64,000 nucleotides of DNA from Chamaecrista fasciculata (lineage: Eukaryota > Streptophyta > Magnoliopsida > Fabales > Fabaceae): contig QANZ01049049.1 of the NCBI GenBank assembly GCA_003254925.1, positions 123,580 through 187,579 of the forward strand, read 5' to 3'. The translations under genes were made by a program, and so were the position numbers. This document shows positions 19,835 to 33,517 of this stretch, piece after piece. The notes under the pieces are model-generated. The model was not told the origin of the DNA. It saw only the letters and a program-made list of their open reading frames with translations, and made no database searches. The first letter of the stretch is position 1. The number at the start of each line of letters is the position of its first letter.

Positions 19835-20217
19835 GAAAGACGCCGCATAGTCGAATTAAGCGCGAATTAGAAGAGGCAATAAATAGGGTAAGGTAAAGTA
19901 GAGACGGAGGGATCAAATCCTATCAATTTGATTATCGTCGCTCGAAAAGTTGAATTCCCGTCCCGGAGAAAATTGTATGAATAGCCAGGTCGAACCTAGG
20001 ACTAGGAGCAAGGTTTTTAATTTTATTTCCCTTTTTTTAAGGCAATCGGAATCGACATCCGATGAAATTGAAATTGGCTGTAGAGAGTTGTGAATTGGCC
20101 CCGAAGAAAGCAAATGCTGCTGTTAGTATGGTGAATGAACAATGTTTATCTGTTTTGGTAGGTGGCTTTGGCTTCGCTAGAGATATTCTGTAGAAGTCGT
20201 AGTTGTGTAATTATTTT
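19835..20217 (+). promoter_or_regulatory. Likely CSB/CHR8 leader and proximal promoter
   Basis: This stretch lies between the composite insertion and the CSB start codon and holds no gene-like frame. It is less AT-rich than distal intergenic sequence. Together with 19060-19315 it forms the divergent ABC ATPase/CSB control region, into which the insertion has been placed. The role is inferred from position. Confidence 0.4.
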
Positions 20218-23200
20218 ATGGAGGAAGACGAGGACAGGATTTTGCTCAATAGTTTGGGCGTAGAGTCTGCCAATCCCGAATGTATCGAAAGAGAAGTAAT
20301 AGCTGAGGTACCATGTTCTGGTTCTGACTCCATAGCTTTTTGTTTCCTTTCCAGTTTCAAGTTTTTTGACTCACTGAGCCCATTTCTAATGCCGCCTTCT
20401 CCATTAGGGCTGTAATTGAATTTTCAAGGATTGCCCGGAAGAATAGACTCGAGCTGAGCCAATTTAGTTAATATTACCTTAACATGGTTCTTCAGTAAGA
20501 ACTGCGTAGTATTTCGATGTTTGACTAAAAACGCCCAAATGAATTCTCTTTAGCCAGTTAGTTGCAATCCATGCGTAGATTGATATATAATACATCCTCG
20601 AATTTTATTGCAAACTATGTCGTGCAAAGGAAAAGACGTCTGCTAAAAATCTAGGATCATTTTGTAGTTTATTTTTCTATGGCTAGGACAATATTTGTTA
20701 AGAGGGGAGAAATAATATATTCATAGAATTTTTAAATTATTCGAATAAACAGTTCATAGATATATTATTTAGTTGGATATATCTTTCAAATTTAAGATGA
20801 AATCGCTGCTCATGGAAGTTTAAACCTGCAGGTGAATAAAAAGCTAATTCCTTGGTCTCTGATATTCATGATTAGTAAAGAAAGGAAAAAAAAGTAGGAG
20901 GGTTTCAAATGAAGGCATTTAACTAAGACTAGTGACCATGAGAAACTTGATGTTGTTATTTGACTCTAAGCATATATGGCTTATGCAGGATGTTACTTGT
21001 CTTGCTGCAGAAATTATATTTAATCAAAACCTTAAAATTTGACAACCGATATGTTAACTTGTAGGCAACGAATGATGTAGCAGCCATTACAGAATCTGAT
21101 CTGCGGGCAAAGGAGGGATGCTCTCAGAAGTCTGAAAATGTTGATCCATCATCTTCTAGCAAATCAGAACTTTATCATAAGTTAAGGGCTGTAGATTTTG
21201 AAATAGATGCAGTTGCTTCCACTATTCAACAGGTGAAAAATGTTGGAAATAGTGGAGATCATAGTGGTGTTAGTGATGACAGCCAGGAGCAAGATTTTAT
21301 CAGAGATAATTCGTCCGGTGATTTGAATCTTCAGAATGTTCTCGCGACCAATAGGCTAGAAAGCCTAAAGAAGACAAAGGCTCAGCTGGAAAAGGAGCTT
21401 TCAGATTTGTTCAATGAGAAGAATTCAAAGAGTATTGATCATGATAAAGTGATCTTTGATTTGGTTAAGGAAGAGCGAAGACCCAAGAGGAAGCCTAAAG
21501 AAGTACAAAATTTACGTAAAAGTTCTGGAAAACGGCATAAAACTGTCTCATTCAATGACGATGTTGATTTTGATGCAGTGTTGGATGCAGCGTCTGCGGG
21601 TTTTGTTGAAACGGTAGGTCACTTGCGTTCTTTTGTCCAAGTATGTGACTTATATTGTGATTAGAGAGGAAAGTATGTTTAACTTGATATTATACACTCC
21701 TAAGAATGAATAAAATGTGAAGGATGCTATTGGAAGACAGAGAAGTAGAAGAATTGATTCTCTGCTCATGTTTTTCAGGAAAGGGACCAATTGGTGAGGA
21801 AGGGGATTGTAACCCCTTTTTCTAACCTTAAGGGCTTTGAGCGTCGCTTTCAACAATCTGAAGCATCTGGTAGTTATAATCCAAGTCAAGAAGAAAAAAC
21901 AGATGATCTTGCTTCTTCTAGTGTTGAAAGAGCTGCTAGATCAATATCTGAGGCTGCAAGAGCTCGCCCAGCTACCAAGCTTCTTGATTCTGAAGATCTG
22001 CCGAAGCTTGATGCACCAACTTTCCCTTTTGTCAGACTCAGGGCACCGCTAAAGAATCCTAAATCAAACAAAAGAGAGGTAGAGAAGAAGAAAAATTCGA
22101 AAAGACGGCCTTTGCCTGGTAGGAAATGGACAAAGCGTGTTTCTCATGAAGAAATACATTTAGGAGAGAATGGTATGTTTAATGTTCTCATTGCAAAATG
22201 TGTTGGTGTTCCTTCTTGTTAGGAAAAGAGAGAAGGAAAAAAGAAAGAAAAGACAAAAAAAAAAGGTGAGGTAGTAGGTATATGATGGTCAAAGTTGTCT
22301 GACATGTCAAAAGATACAGGCCTTATGCTATTTGTAAACTCTCAAAAAGAGCTGAACCTGAATTTGATCTTTACTTACAAATTTATCAAAGATTGATTTG
22401 ACTTATTCACCAAAACTATCTGTTAATTATTCAAAGAGGTCATCTTATCTGTAAAATGTTTCACTGGGCTATCCAAACTAGATCAATACTGCTTGGGTAA
22501 AGATTACAAATTATAATTAGTTGACACTGATGGTTGAGCTATGTTTATTGATTCTCTGTGGATGTGAATGAAGGTTGGCATATGAACTGTCAACCACCAT
22601 AAACTGGTTTTCATCCTTTTTATGCCCTTGATTGCTTTGTTTGCACTATTATAAACTGTTTAAATTTTTTTCAAAGCTGCATATTTTTCAGATGATGCAA
22701 GTGGTTGCCTGGACGCTTCCAGTTGTGAAAATTTAGAGGAGCAGGATGTTGAACTTGCTGATCATGAATCTTCCTATATTACATTAGAAGGCGGGCTGAA
22801 AATCCCTGATAATATATTTGATGAGCTATTTGAATATCAAAAGGTTGGTGTTCAATGGCTGTGGGAATTGCATTGCCAAAGAGCTGGTGGAATTATCGGT
22901 GATGAAATGGGTCTTGGTAAAACCATCCAGGTTTTATCTTTTCTTGGTTCATTGCATTTTAGTGGCATGTACAAACCAAGCATTATCATTTGTCCTGTTA
23001 CACTCTTGCGACAATGGAAAAGGGAAGCTCAAAAGTGGTACCCAAAATTCCATGTAGAGCTCTTACATGATTCTGCTCATGATCCTGCAGATAGAAAGAA
23101 GCGATCCAAATCTGATGAGACTGACTATGAAAGTGATAGTTCAATTGAAAGTGATTATGAGACAAATATACAATCAAAAAATTCAAGAAAATGGGAATTA

Positions 23201-26200
23201 CTGATAAATCGTGTCATGAGATCAGAATCTGGATTGCTTATCACCACATATGAGCAGCTCAGAATATTGAGAGACCTGTTGCTTGACATTGAATGGGGTT
23301 ACGCAATTCTAGATGAAGGTCACAGAATAAGGAATCCAAATGCTGAAATTACCCTAGTTTGCAAACAGCTACAGACCGTACACCGGATCATAGTGACAGG
23401 TTCACCTATACAGAACAAGCTGACTGAACTTTGGTCGTTGTTTGATTTTGTTTTCCCTGGAAAGTTAGGTGTTTTACCTGTATTTGAAGCTGAGTTTTCT
23501 GTTCCTATAGCAGTTGGTGGATATGCAAATGCTTCACCATTACAAGTATCTACTGCGTACAGGTGACTCTGACCTTCCTTTTTTTTTTTTTCCTTTTCTT
23601 GTTACTCATAGTCATAGAACTGGTCTGTGACAAAAGTGATCTGATTTTGGTGGATTAAAAGTAAGTGACAGGAGATTCACCCCTTCTAATAAAACAAACA
23701 AATATTTTTAGGTAGACTTTGTTTAGGGATTTATCTGTGGTTGGCTTCCTAGTTCATTTCCACAATGCCAAATAATTAGTTTAGATTTTGCATTTTGCAG
23801 GTGTGCTGTGGTGCTGCGTGATTTAATCATGCCTTATCTTCTCCGGCGGATGAAGGCAGATGTGGATGCCCTACTTCCAAAGAAGACTGAGCATGTTCTG
23901 TTTTGCAGCCTTACGACAGAGCAATTATCTGCTTATAGAGCATTTTTGGCTAGCACTGAAGTGGAGCAAATCATGGATGGACACAAGAATTCTCTTTATG
24001 GAATTGATATAATGCGCAAAATTTGCAACCACCCTGACCTGCTTGAAAGAGAACATGCATTTAGCAATCCAGACTATGGAAACCCAGAACGTAGTGCAAA
24101 AATGAAAGTTGTAGCACAGGTGCTTAATGTTTGGAAGGAACAGGGTCACCGTGTTCTTCTTTTTACTCAAACCCAACAAATGCTTGACATTATTGAGAAT
24201 TTTTTGACTACTGCTGGTTATAGTTACCGGAGAATGGATGGAGTAACTCCCATTAAACAAAGGATGGCTTTAATAGATGAATTTAACGGCTCAAGTGAGG
24301 TGTTTGTTTTCATTTTGACGACCAAAGTTGGGGGTTTGGGGACGAATCTTACTGGTGCAGACAGGGTGATTATCTTTGATCCTGATTGGAATCCTTCAAC
24401 TGACATGCAGGTAACTCCAATATGGATACACCCTGTTTGGTCTTAAAGTAGTTTAAAACCTGACTCTGAAACTTTGCCACACTGTGATGTGTATTCATCT
24501 GGTTATAAAATGTCCTATGAAAACTACTGTAGTTTGATGCATCTAATATTGTTCAAGTTCAAAAAAATTATATATTTAAATTTCTTCAGACCATTGTTTT
24601 CAGATAAGTTTTCAATTCATTCTGATGGAGCATTCTATACTCACTTCAATTTTGAACACTACCATTTTATTTATGATGATTATTATTTTTAAAAGGCCAG
24701 AGAACGTGCTTGGCGAATTGGTCAGAAACGAGATGTGACAGTGTATAGATTGATCACTCGTGGAACAATAGAGGAGAAAGTGTATCACCGTCAGATTTAC
24801 AAGCATTTTCTTACTAATAAAATATTGAAGAACCCACAGCAGAAAAGATTCTTTAAAGCTCGTGATATGAAAGATCTTTTCACACTGAATGTGGATGGCG
24901 AAACTGGGTCAACTGAAACCTCAACTATTTTCAGTCAAATTTCTGAAGAAGTAAATATTGTTGGGACACAAGAAGATAAGCAGGATAAGAGTAAACATCC
25001 CCAGACTGATGGACTAGGTTCTGATGATGTTGCAGTTGATAATGATGGCAGATCGGAGACCAGACCACGAACGGGAAAGGGAAAAGAAAAAGCGGATCGT
25101 CATGATGAAGTAGATGAAGAAACAAATATATTAAAAAGTCTTTTTGATGCCAACGGGTTGCATGTAAGTTTTGTCCTTGTGTTTTAGCTTATGTCCAATT
25201 TATCATGCCTCTTTAAGTATCTTATATTATATGGCTCCACCCCTTTCTGGTTGTCCACATTTTAAAACTATAGTACAAAATGAATAATAAGAGGAAAATT
25301 ATTATTTGATCCATTCTTTTTTACTGAGTTAACGATTTAGTCCCTCATTTTTTTTGGTGAACTCTCATTTATTTTACATATATACGCAAAGCCCCTAGTA
25401 TTTGATATGGCTGCTTTATTTGGAAACTTAAATTTGTTGATGAGTCAAGAATAAAGAGAACATTGAAACAAGCAAGCATATGTTGCACAGTAATAAAAGT
25501 CTGTTTCTTTTAATCATACTCAGTTTACTTTAGAGTTTAGGTATTCACTTGGCTCTGTTGAGCCTTAAAAGCACGTCAGTTACATTTAATATCAGTAGAG
25601 ATGCTCAATAGATCCCATTGACCCTTATATTTCTTCTTTGCACTTGGTGTTTTGCCTCTTTGATCTAACTGTTTTATGATGGCAGAGTGCTGTGAACCAT
25701 GATTTGATCATGAATGCCAATGATGAGGAAAAGTTGAGGCTTGAAGAGCAAGCTTCCAAGGTTGCACAGAAAGCTGCAGAAGCTTTACGTCAATCAAGAA
25801 AGCTCCGAAGTCATGACAGTTTCTCTGTTCCTACATGGACGGGAAGGTCCGGAACTGCTGGTGCACCATCATCCGTTCGGCAGAAATTTGGTTCAACTGT
25901 GAATGCCCAGTTGGTAAATCACCGCAATGGATCAGATGAATCGTCCAGCAATGGAACCAACAAATTAAACGGATTTGCTGCTGGGGCATCATCTGGTAAG
26001 GCACTATCTTCAGCTGAACTTTTGGCTCGCATACGAGGTAACCAAGAAAAAGCTGTTGGTGTTGGGCTAGAGCGACAGTTTGATATGGCCTCAAACTCTT
26101 CTAATCAAGCAAGATCTACAGATGTTGGATCTTCCAGAGCTTCTAAAAAGTTATCTGGAGTGCAACCTGAAGTATTGATTCGGCAAATCTGTACATTTCT

Positions 26201-26369
26201 ACAACAGAGAGGTGGTAGGTGCAGTTCTTCCAGCATAGTTCAGCATTTTAAGGACAGGATACCTGAAAAGGATCTTGCCCTTTTCAAAAATCTATTAAAG
26301 GAAATAGCTAATTTGGAAAAAGGGCCAAATGGATCACAATGGATTCTGAAGCCAGACTATCAAGAATAA
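20218..26369 (+). CDS. CHR8: CSB/ERCC6-type SWI2/SNF2 ATPase (transcription-coupled repair), complete
   Basis: This is the plant Cockayne syndrome B homologue, a nuclear DNA translocase that recognises stalled RNA polymerase II and starts transcription-coupled excision repair. Seven coding exons: 20218-20307, 21065-21613, 21779-22172, 22692-23562, 23801-24410, 24696-25163 and 25686-26369, giving 1221 residues. The head is acidic ([17 protein letters not shown]), with a coiled coil near [18 protein letters not shown] and basic clusters. Motif I is GDEMGLGKT (about residue 414). Motif II is DEGHRIRNP (about 551), with DEGH as in the CSB family rather than DEAH. Motif III is [20 protein letters not shown]. 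The second lobe has [18 protein letters not shown] and [15 protein letters not shown]. The tail holds [13 protein letters not shown] and a final folded domain from [10 protein letters not shown] to the stop, matching the C-terminal winged helix of CSB. The gene is divergent to the ABC ATPase. Confidence 0.96.
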
Positions 26370-28358
26370 CAAGCAATTCACCTGTATTTAATGTTGACTT
26401 CACAAGACTGTTAAATTGTCTTGATGAGAAGTTGTTCGGTTCCGATCTCTGAAGTTGGCTTTTTTAAGATGTCAAGGGAGTTATTACTTAACGGGGTTTC
26501 TTGAGTATTGGTTATTGTGATCCCTTTTTGTTCCTTACAATCTTAACTGATTTGTCGTTTATATACGAGATCAATCTGCCTCATCAAATTTAGGCTGGGC
26601 TAATTGAACTTAGATATAGCCATCAGCCCATCAGTAAAACTAATGAGGGTTGTGAGGAAAAGAGTTTTTGGAAAATATCGTTACTGTTTTTGTAGGTACA
26701 GGTGGCAAGAAAAAATACTCTTGCATTGACAGATTGTAGCAGGGTTTTGTGAATACACGGTGACCGAAATGGGTAAGTAGCACTATTTTGCTGTACTGTA
26801 CAGGATGATTTTTTTATAGGTGCTAACGTTTTTTCACACTCTGAAAGGGTGTTGACTGATGATGTTTATCTAATTGTCGAATATACCCCCAGCAGATGGA
26901 TATGAACATGTAGGAATTATATTTTATTTGTAGAGATAACCTACAACTGATAGACCGATATGATGAAAAGCGAGTAGCATGTTTGCTCTCTTGTCTTGGT
27001 TGGTTATCACAATATAAAAAAATACAAGTTCTGTATAAAAATTCAGTAGTCTTATCTTATGCCCTAAATAAATTGATTTAAAAAAGTGATTCTTTTGATC
27101 GAAATAAAAAATAGAAAGAGGCCTGATCAGTTAGTAGATTATTTTGAATCAACAATTAGAGTTCATTGTAACGCCTTCCGTGGAAAATAGCTGCTTTCAT
27201 TAATTCTAGATGCATTAAGAACGATTTGTCATCAACTGTACTTTTCTACTTCAATCAGAGAAATGACATGGGAAATAAGAAAATTGGGAGAAACCAAAAT
27301 TCAAACACGCAACCTATTGACTATTTTTTGCAAGATTTAACCTAGCTAAAATGTAATGTGGTATTTTGTGCTTTCTGAAAGGATGCACTGTGCATGTGGT
27401 CTCGTCTGTGCAGGTGATGAACTATTGAACACCAATTAGTATTTGGGCAAAAAAACATGAACACCCATTAGTCACTTTAGATTCGTACATAATACCACTT
27501 ATAAAAAAAAGCAATGATTTTCCAATAGACGAACAAACAATTTCTCTATACATTTTCTCTGTCGAGAAACTTAAATTCAAAAAAATTGTTGACAATATAC
27601 CTTATTAAGCATAAAAATGGGAATGCAGCTAAAATTCAACGCCTACGAAAACATGGTCATCTACCAATTCCGCAGCTCATGAAGGCTTCTTTTTTTAACA
27701 GGGTACATTTTAAAATAAAAAGAAATAGTAACAAAGAAAGAAGCAACAGAAGAAAATAAAATGAAATTAGAAAATTTATATGATGTATATATAAACTTTA
27801 CAAATTTTAATCTAGTTTACGATTTTAAGATCTTGATGTATTTGACAATATTTCTTGACCAACCCAACATCAGTTTCTCAACCCTTAGGAGCTGCCTTTG
27901 TGGGTTATTGTTGACATTTAACAATGATGGGCAGGCACTACACAAACAGAGTAGTGCATATATAGTGGAACATTGACCAAAGAGGCCAACAACTCGGTAG
28001 GAAGAATAAATGTGAAAAAAAAAAAAGTCCCATGAAAGAATATTATAGGACCAGCAGCTTTGCAGCAAGAACGGCAAGATCACACCCTTAAGGAACAGAA
28101 TCAGACATACATCTTAGTCAAGAGTCAGATGGGGAAAAAATAGTAATTCTTTTATATAGATATTTAATCCTAATAACACCAATAAAGAAAATTACATCGA
28201 CATTCCACCAGGATATTAACTCAAGATATTGAACCACTTGTATCTTGTGGTACCTGTACTTTCGGCACCCCCATGTTCCGGTTACTTGAGTCAACAAAAT
28301 AACCAAAAACAGATTCAGGGAATATTAGAGGACTCGTATAGCAAAAATATCCATACAT
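26370..28358. other. Intergenic region between CSB and NECAP genes (tail to tail)
   Basis: The first 300-400 bases are probably the CSB 3' untranslated region. The rest is AT-rich, with no gene-like frame, inverted-repeat element or RNA gene that I could recognise. Confidence 0.5.
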
Positions 28359-30755
28359 TCAGAAGGCTGCCCATCCTGATGCAGTGGTTGATCCTGATGG
28401 AGCCGCTGAAGGAAGACTCGCCTGTAAATGCCAACAAGAAACATGAATAATGATTTTTTTTTTTTTGAAAAAATAAACATATTTGGGATTCCAACGTATA
28501 CAGGCAATATGAATGCTTCTCAAATATCAACCTAGTGAGGATGGATTAATCCAAATAAATACAGACCAGGCAGGTCACATTCAAGCACAAGACATACTAC
28601 ATATATTAAAAAAAATCATTTAGTTGATGTTCACAACCATTACCCAATTAAAAACCAGAAATGCAAATAATGAATCCCATCTCACAGATAAGTTACCATA
28701 GACTAGACAAGTTAGGTTCGCAAGTTGCTAATGGTTGTACACAAATCAATTTTGCTACTCTATCAGACTAATCTGAACCACTAAGTCAATGCTGGGACTG
28801 AGAAGAATGAACAAGAAAGAAAGGAAACAGCATTTTTGTTTATACATTTGATATAAATACAAAAGCTTTTCTTCTATTTTCATCCACTCTTTTCACCCCA
28901 AACACACTCTAAGAGAATGTTCAAAAACAATCCTTGGAGAGATATCTAAACCAATAAAGCATAAATAAACAGGCTTTCAAGAGTCAGAACTGACACCATG
29001 TAACCCATATTTTCTGACCCATGATACCACAATGAAGACCAAGAGCAAATCTATAAATGTTTTAGCTCTTCAGCAAGTCACCAGGTAATGGATACATAAA
29101 ATACCAAAAAATGTTTTTTTTACTAATCAATATGATAGAAGTACAGAAGAATCTAGATTGATAACTATAATTTTAACCTAAACTTCAACAAATTTAGGTT
29201 TCATAATTTCTTAGACACCCTTATATTATCTATTCTCATAGTATGACTTAACTCAAAGACACCCTTATATTATCTGAAAGCAAAAAAGCATCATTAACCC
29301 TCAGGCAATATGAAATCAAAAAGTAGGCGACAAAACATCAGAAAAGTAATCCCAGTAAAATTCTAGTGAATTTAATGAGCGCGTAATCTTCTGATATAAA
29401 ATCCAGCTAAATAATTTAAATGGACTGGCATTGCTACTTAGGTCATACAAAATAAAGATTTTGCTCGATTTGACATACTATCATATAGACAAATATGGCA
29501 TGCAAAAAGGCAACAGTAACAGGATAAGCAGCAGCACTATACCTTTAGTTGAGAAAGATCTGAAATAGGATCAGTAGAATGTCTCACACTTTCATTAGTC
29601 CCTTCAGGATCAGTACTCTGACTTGTAGAAGTCTTACGAGCAGCAACAGGATCATTTGGTGGGGGTGGAAGTGGAGACCTAATTTTTCCTGCCCCTGTCG
29701 GTGGGGGCGCGAGGCTCAAAGCTTTAGGCTTTGGAGTTGGGCAGTGCCCACCTGTTAAACCAGCTGCCGAAAGCATGCCAGTTCCACTAGATGGTTTGTG
29801 CTTCACATTAATCCGGATGGTTTCACCTTCCTACAAAGGCCAAACAACAACCACGACATTGTCAGGTGAATGAGGAAACAGAGAGAAAGAACAAAAGGCA
29901 GAACTTTTCAAGTGCGGGTGGGGAACTGATGACGAGGAAAATCACACGTTCCCTAACAAATATACATCCGAAATGAATGTCTAAAGTCTAAACTGAGACA
30001 GATCTGGAGTCAGATTTTGTATATCAAGACCATGAATCAAAGGATTCTACATGTATCAATGGCCATATAATGCATACGCAAGTCTGGGCAATACAAAACA
30101 GAACCACAAAGAAATCACACGAACCAAATTCAACAGAAAATTGATCAATATCAAAGAAACCCATATAAAATAGTAAAAACCCAGCAAGCAAAACAGTGTA
30201 TCATGCGTGATTTACTGAAGCTCAACCGACAGGGCCCTTCAATAATTCAAATTTTGAACTATACTTAAGTACCTTCAACCTATGATTAACAGCGGGATGA
30301 ATATCAATATGAGAATCCTCGCTGGGCTCGCCGGATTCTTTCTCATGTTCCCTTCTGACATACTTGTCGTGATCCGACAAGGCCACATTGAAATCAAAAG
30401 CTTCATTCCGTTCCGCAAACCCTAGCCCAACGAAGGCGTGCTTACCCTGACCATCCTCAATCTTGAGCACGAAGTACCTGGACGAGTCGAGCACTGACTC
30501 GACCGAGTTCTCACGTTGGCCCGGAAAGACGAAGCAAGCGGCGAAAAGCTCGCCGCTATTTGGATCCTCCAATCGGATCTCGCACCGATCCTTACACGAA
30601 ACGACTCTGAGGCGACCGGACCAAATCTTATCGGACTGGAGCCACTCGCCGCATTTGTACCCACCGGACGTGGTTCGAGGAGGAATCTTGTACACCGAGA
30701 CCTCACGAACAACGAGGAGGGTGTGCTCGAATGCCTCCTCCTCTTCAAACGACAT
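28359..30755 (-). CDS. NECAP-like adaptin-ear-binding coat-associated protein, complete
   Basis: NECAP proteins have a PH-like fold (formerly DUF1681) that binds clathrin adaptors and acts in endocytic coat assembly at the plasma membrane. Three coding exons: 30755-30273, 29830-29543 and 28421-28359, giving 277 residues. The first exon holds the domain: MSFEEEEAFEHTLLVVREVS, then VYKIPPRTTSGGYKCGEW, IWSGRLRVVSCKDRCEIR, a run ending in LFAACFVF, RYFVLKIEDGQGKHAFVG and FGERNEAFDFN-like GFAERNEAFDFNVAL. The second exon gives GETIRINVKHK and a long Pro-rich linker (APPPTGAGKIRSPLPPPP). The last exon encodes only 20 residues and ends in WAAF. That is a WxxF motif, which NECAPs use to bind adaptin ears. 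The gene is divergent to the ribophorin II gene, about 2.8 kb away between start codons. Confidence 0.94.
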
Positions 30756-33413
30756 CGTTTCCGGAATTTAGGAGACAATGCGAAAGTTAAGTTGAGACGA
30801 ATATGGACAATGAATGCTTGAGGAGATTGATCAAATTCAAATCTGATGACGAAGGAAGAAGCAGAGTGAAGACGATAGATACAAGTGAGCGTGACGGAAG
30901 ATGATAAATAAATGAAATTGAGTAAATTTCAGGCAAACTTGACGTGAATCAGATATGTCGCTTCTGGATTGAGGTTTGTAAGAAAAGAAGAAGAAAGGTA
31001 AGAAGAAGTTATCAATGAAGAGGAGCTTCAACTTCCAGAGGCGTGGGTTTGAAGCCAGCTCCAAATGTCAACTTCCATCACAGAAACACCAATATACCAC
31101 TCTACCCGGTCTCTGCTTTTTCTTTTTCTTTTTTTCTTTGAAGAGAAATTTGCTTCTTAATTATTTTTAAAAAAATATATAAATTGAAAACTTATTCTTA
31201 AAATTATTGTCTACTTAATAGAAAAATTAATATTCACTCTCTAAGTTTATATTAAATTAATGAATCAGTCTTTATATAATCAAAATTATATAACTTTGTC
31301 TCTCAATATGATAATCACCAAAGAGTTGGTCCCTCAGTAAAGTTTAGAGACCAAAAATAACAAATTCTAATATCAAAAAATAAAATTTTAATACAAATTT
31401 GTAGATTAAAAATATAAAATTATTTTTTAAAAATTCAGAAATCAAATTGATCAAAGGACTAAATTGTTGATAAGGAAAATTAATTACAGTTATCTTCAAT
31501 TTTTAATTAAAAAAATTATATCTCTTAACTAATTTATTATGATATATAAAAAAGATAAATCGTTAACTTCAACAATCTTATTCAAAGATAATAACATAAA
31601 CTAAATAAATTCACATTTTTACTAACAATAAAATAATTAAGAAAGTATCAAAATAAAATAAAAAGCTAATTCAAGGATCAAATTGATATTTTGACCTAAA
31701 AAATATAAAATCATTATGTTTATCTTTAAAAATGAGTTAGGAATTAATTATGTAAATTAGATATTTGATAACATAAATACATAATTTTTTTTTTCATTTT
31801 CCTGATGAAAGAAACTAACATCCAGAATTTCAGTTGAAGAAGCAATAAATTTTGAACATATTTGAATGGAAAACTGGGAATGATAAGTATTGTTGTTTAC
31901 TCTTTGGTTTTTGTCGGTTTCTGCCGAAGGACATGAGACGGATGTAATAAACAAGTGGTTGAAATGGGAACCAGTTATATTCTTCATTATTCAAATGACA
32001 AAAACGGCAAAGCGAATTTCAAATGGTCATTAAAATAAAATAATAGAGAAGGTCAATTTGAAATGCTAATATTTTACAAAAATTCTTGAGTTGTTTACTC
32101 TCCAGTATAACAGCAAATTGTGAAGCTATGACAATAAAAAATCTCATTTCTATCATAATTGGAAGACAAATATTGACTCAGCCACTTGAATAACTAGTAT
32201 TTCATTCGTACTCCTTAAGTAACATATATTTTTTTTCCCCTTTATCTATTACATTTTTTCGAGGGGATGAATGCCTTTTCTTTTAGAAAGAATGATTGTT
32301 TCATCCATCTTATCAACAGTGGTTATTATAAAGCCTAATGTTATGTTTGGGAGTTTTATTATGAATGGAGAAAAGAGGACATTAATTTCTTTTAGAGACG
32401 TAATTTTGCTGATCAAAATGATTACGTTTTATTTTGGTCAACTGAGTAAGAATTTTAACAAAAAAAAAAGCTGAGAACTGAGAAGTAGTAATATTGAATT
32501 TTTAGGCCAGTTGTTTTGCTCATCAAATATTTGCAAGTTAATGAAAATATTAATTAGTAATTATCACATCATAAATAATGTTTAGTTAAAAAATTAATGT
32601 AATAATGTGGACTGGTACAAAACAGAATGATTTATGAGTTTGCATTTTTTTTTTGGGTAAAAATTTATGGGTTTACATGACTGGGTAAGAATGGTAAAGT
32701 TTTTTCGGCCAAAAAATGAATGGTGCGTTTTTTTCTGATCTATAGAGTGGCCCATTTCGAAAGTGGACTATTTGAACTCGAAGGCTAAAAGGCCCTTTTG
32801 TGGGACTCAAACTAGGAGCCCATCCCAAAAGAAGTCCCCTATCCCCTAAATGTTTTTCATTATATATTTTAAATTTTATGTTAATTTTTAATTTTATTTA
32901 TAATATTTATTTATGGCTAATTTTGTTTCAAAAACTTTATATTTTTATTAATTTTATCTAAATATTATTGATAAATTTTATATAATATAAAATTAATAAA
33001 AGAAATTAAATGTTAACTTAAACTAAAAATTACGATAGAATTTATCATTAATTTATTAAATAAATTAATTAAAAATAAATTGATCAAATATAAAATTTTG
33101 AAATGGTAATACACAAATATTGAATGGAAAATTAAAAATTCGTATAAAATTTGATAATGAAAAAATTGTGTTTTTGCAAAAATCTCAACTTAAAACTTTT
33201 TAAAGTTGGCTGGTAAATAATCAGCGATTTAGGGTTAGTTTTGGGAATAGAAATAAAACGATGAACCGATGACTTTCCGAAGCGAGTCTTGATTCTTGAA
33301 GTCATGTTATTTTTACTGGTCTCTGCAGCACCAAAGAGAAGCTTAAACTAATCTCAGTGAAAGTCGTCGCCACGGAAGTGCAAGCCTACTTCCCTCTATC
33401 ATGTTTCATTCAC
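30756..33413. other. Divergent intergenic region between NECAP and ribophorin II
   Basis: The first 300 bases beside each gene are less AT-rich and probably hold leaders and promoters. The centre (about 31130-33180) is strongly AT-rich. It includes fragments such as GTTGGTCCCTCAGTAAAG near 31325 that resemble the inner arms of the Mutator-like MITEs elsewhere in the window, but I could not define ends. No gene-like frame is present. Confidence 0.45.
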
Positions 33414-33515
33414 GTATGTCTTAGCATCGTTCTTCAAAATCTAAAACCCTAAACTGATCCAAATGCAAATGTCATACACTGACAGCTGAATTTTTTTTTT
33501 TATTTCTTGCTGCAG
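33414..33515 (+). other. Probable 5'UTR intron of the ribophorin II gene
   Basis: A donor CAC/GTATGTC at 33414 and an acceptor TGCTGCAG ending at 33515 flank a T-rich 102-base segment. The start codon follows two bases after the acceptor. The call is inferred from splice signals. Confidence 0.6.
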
Positions 33516-33517
33516 GA

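Noticed and set aside
24474-24692. 72-codon frame between CSB exons 5 and 6
   Set aside because: It lies wholly inside an intron, whose donor and acceptor restore the helicase frame exactly.
31240-31700. Possible further Mutator-like MITE between NECAP and ribophorin II
   Set aside because: Inner-arm-like words such as GGTCCCTCAGTAAAG and AAGGATCAAATTGA are present, but no matching ends or target duplication could be found.
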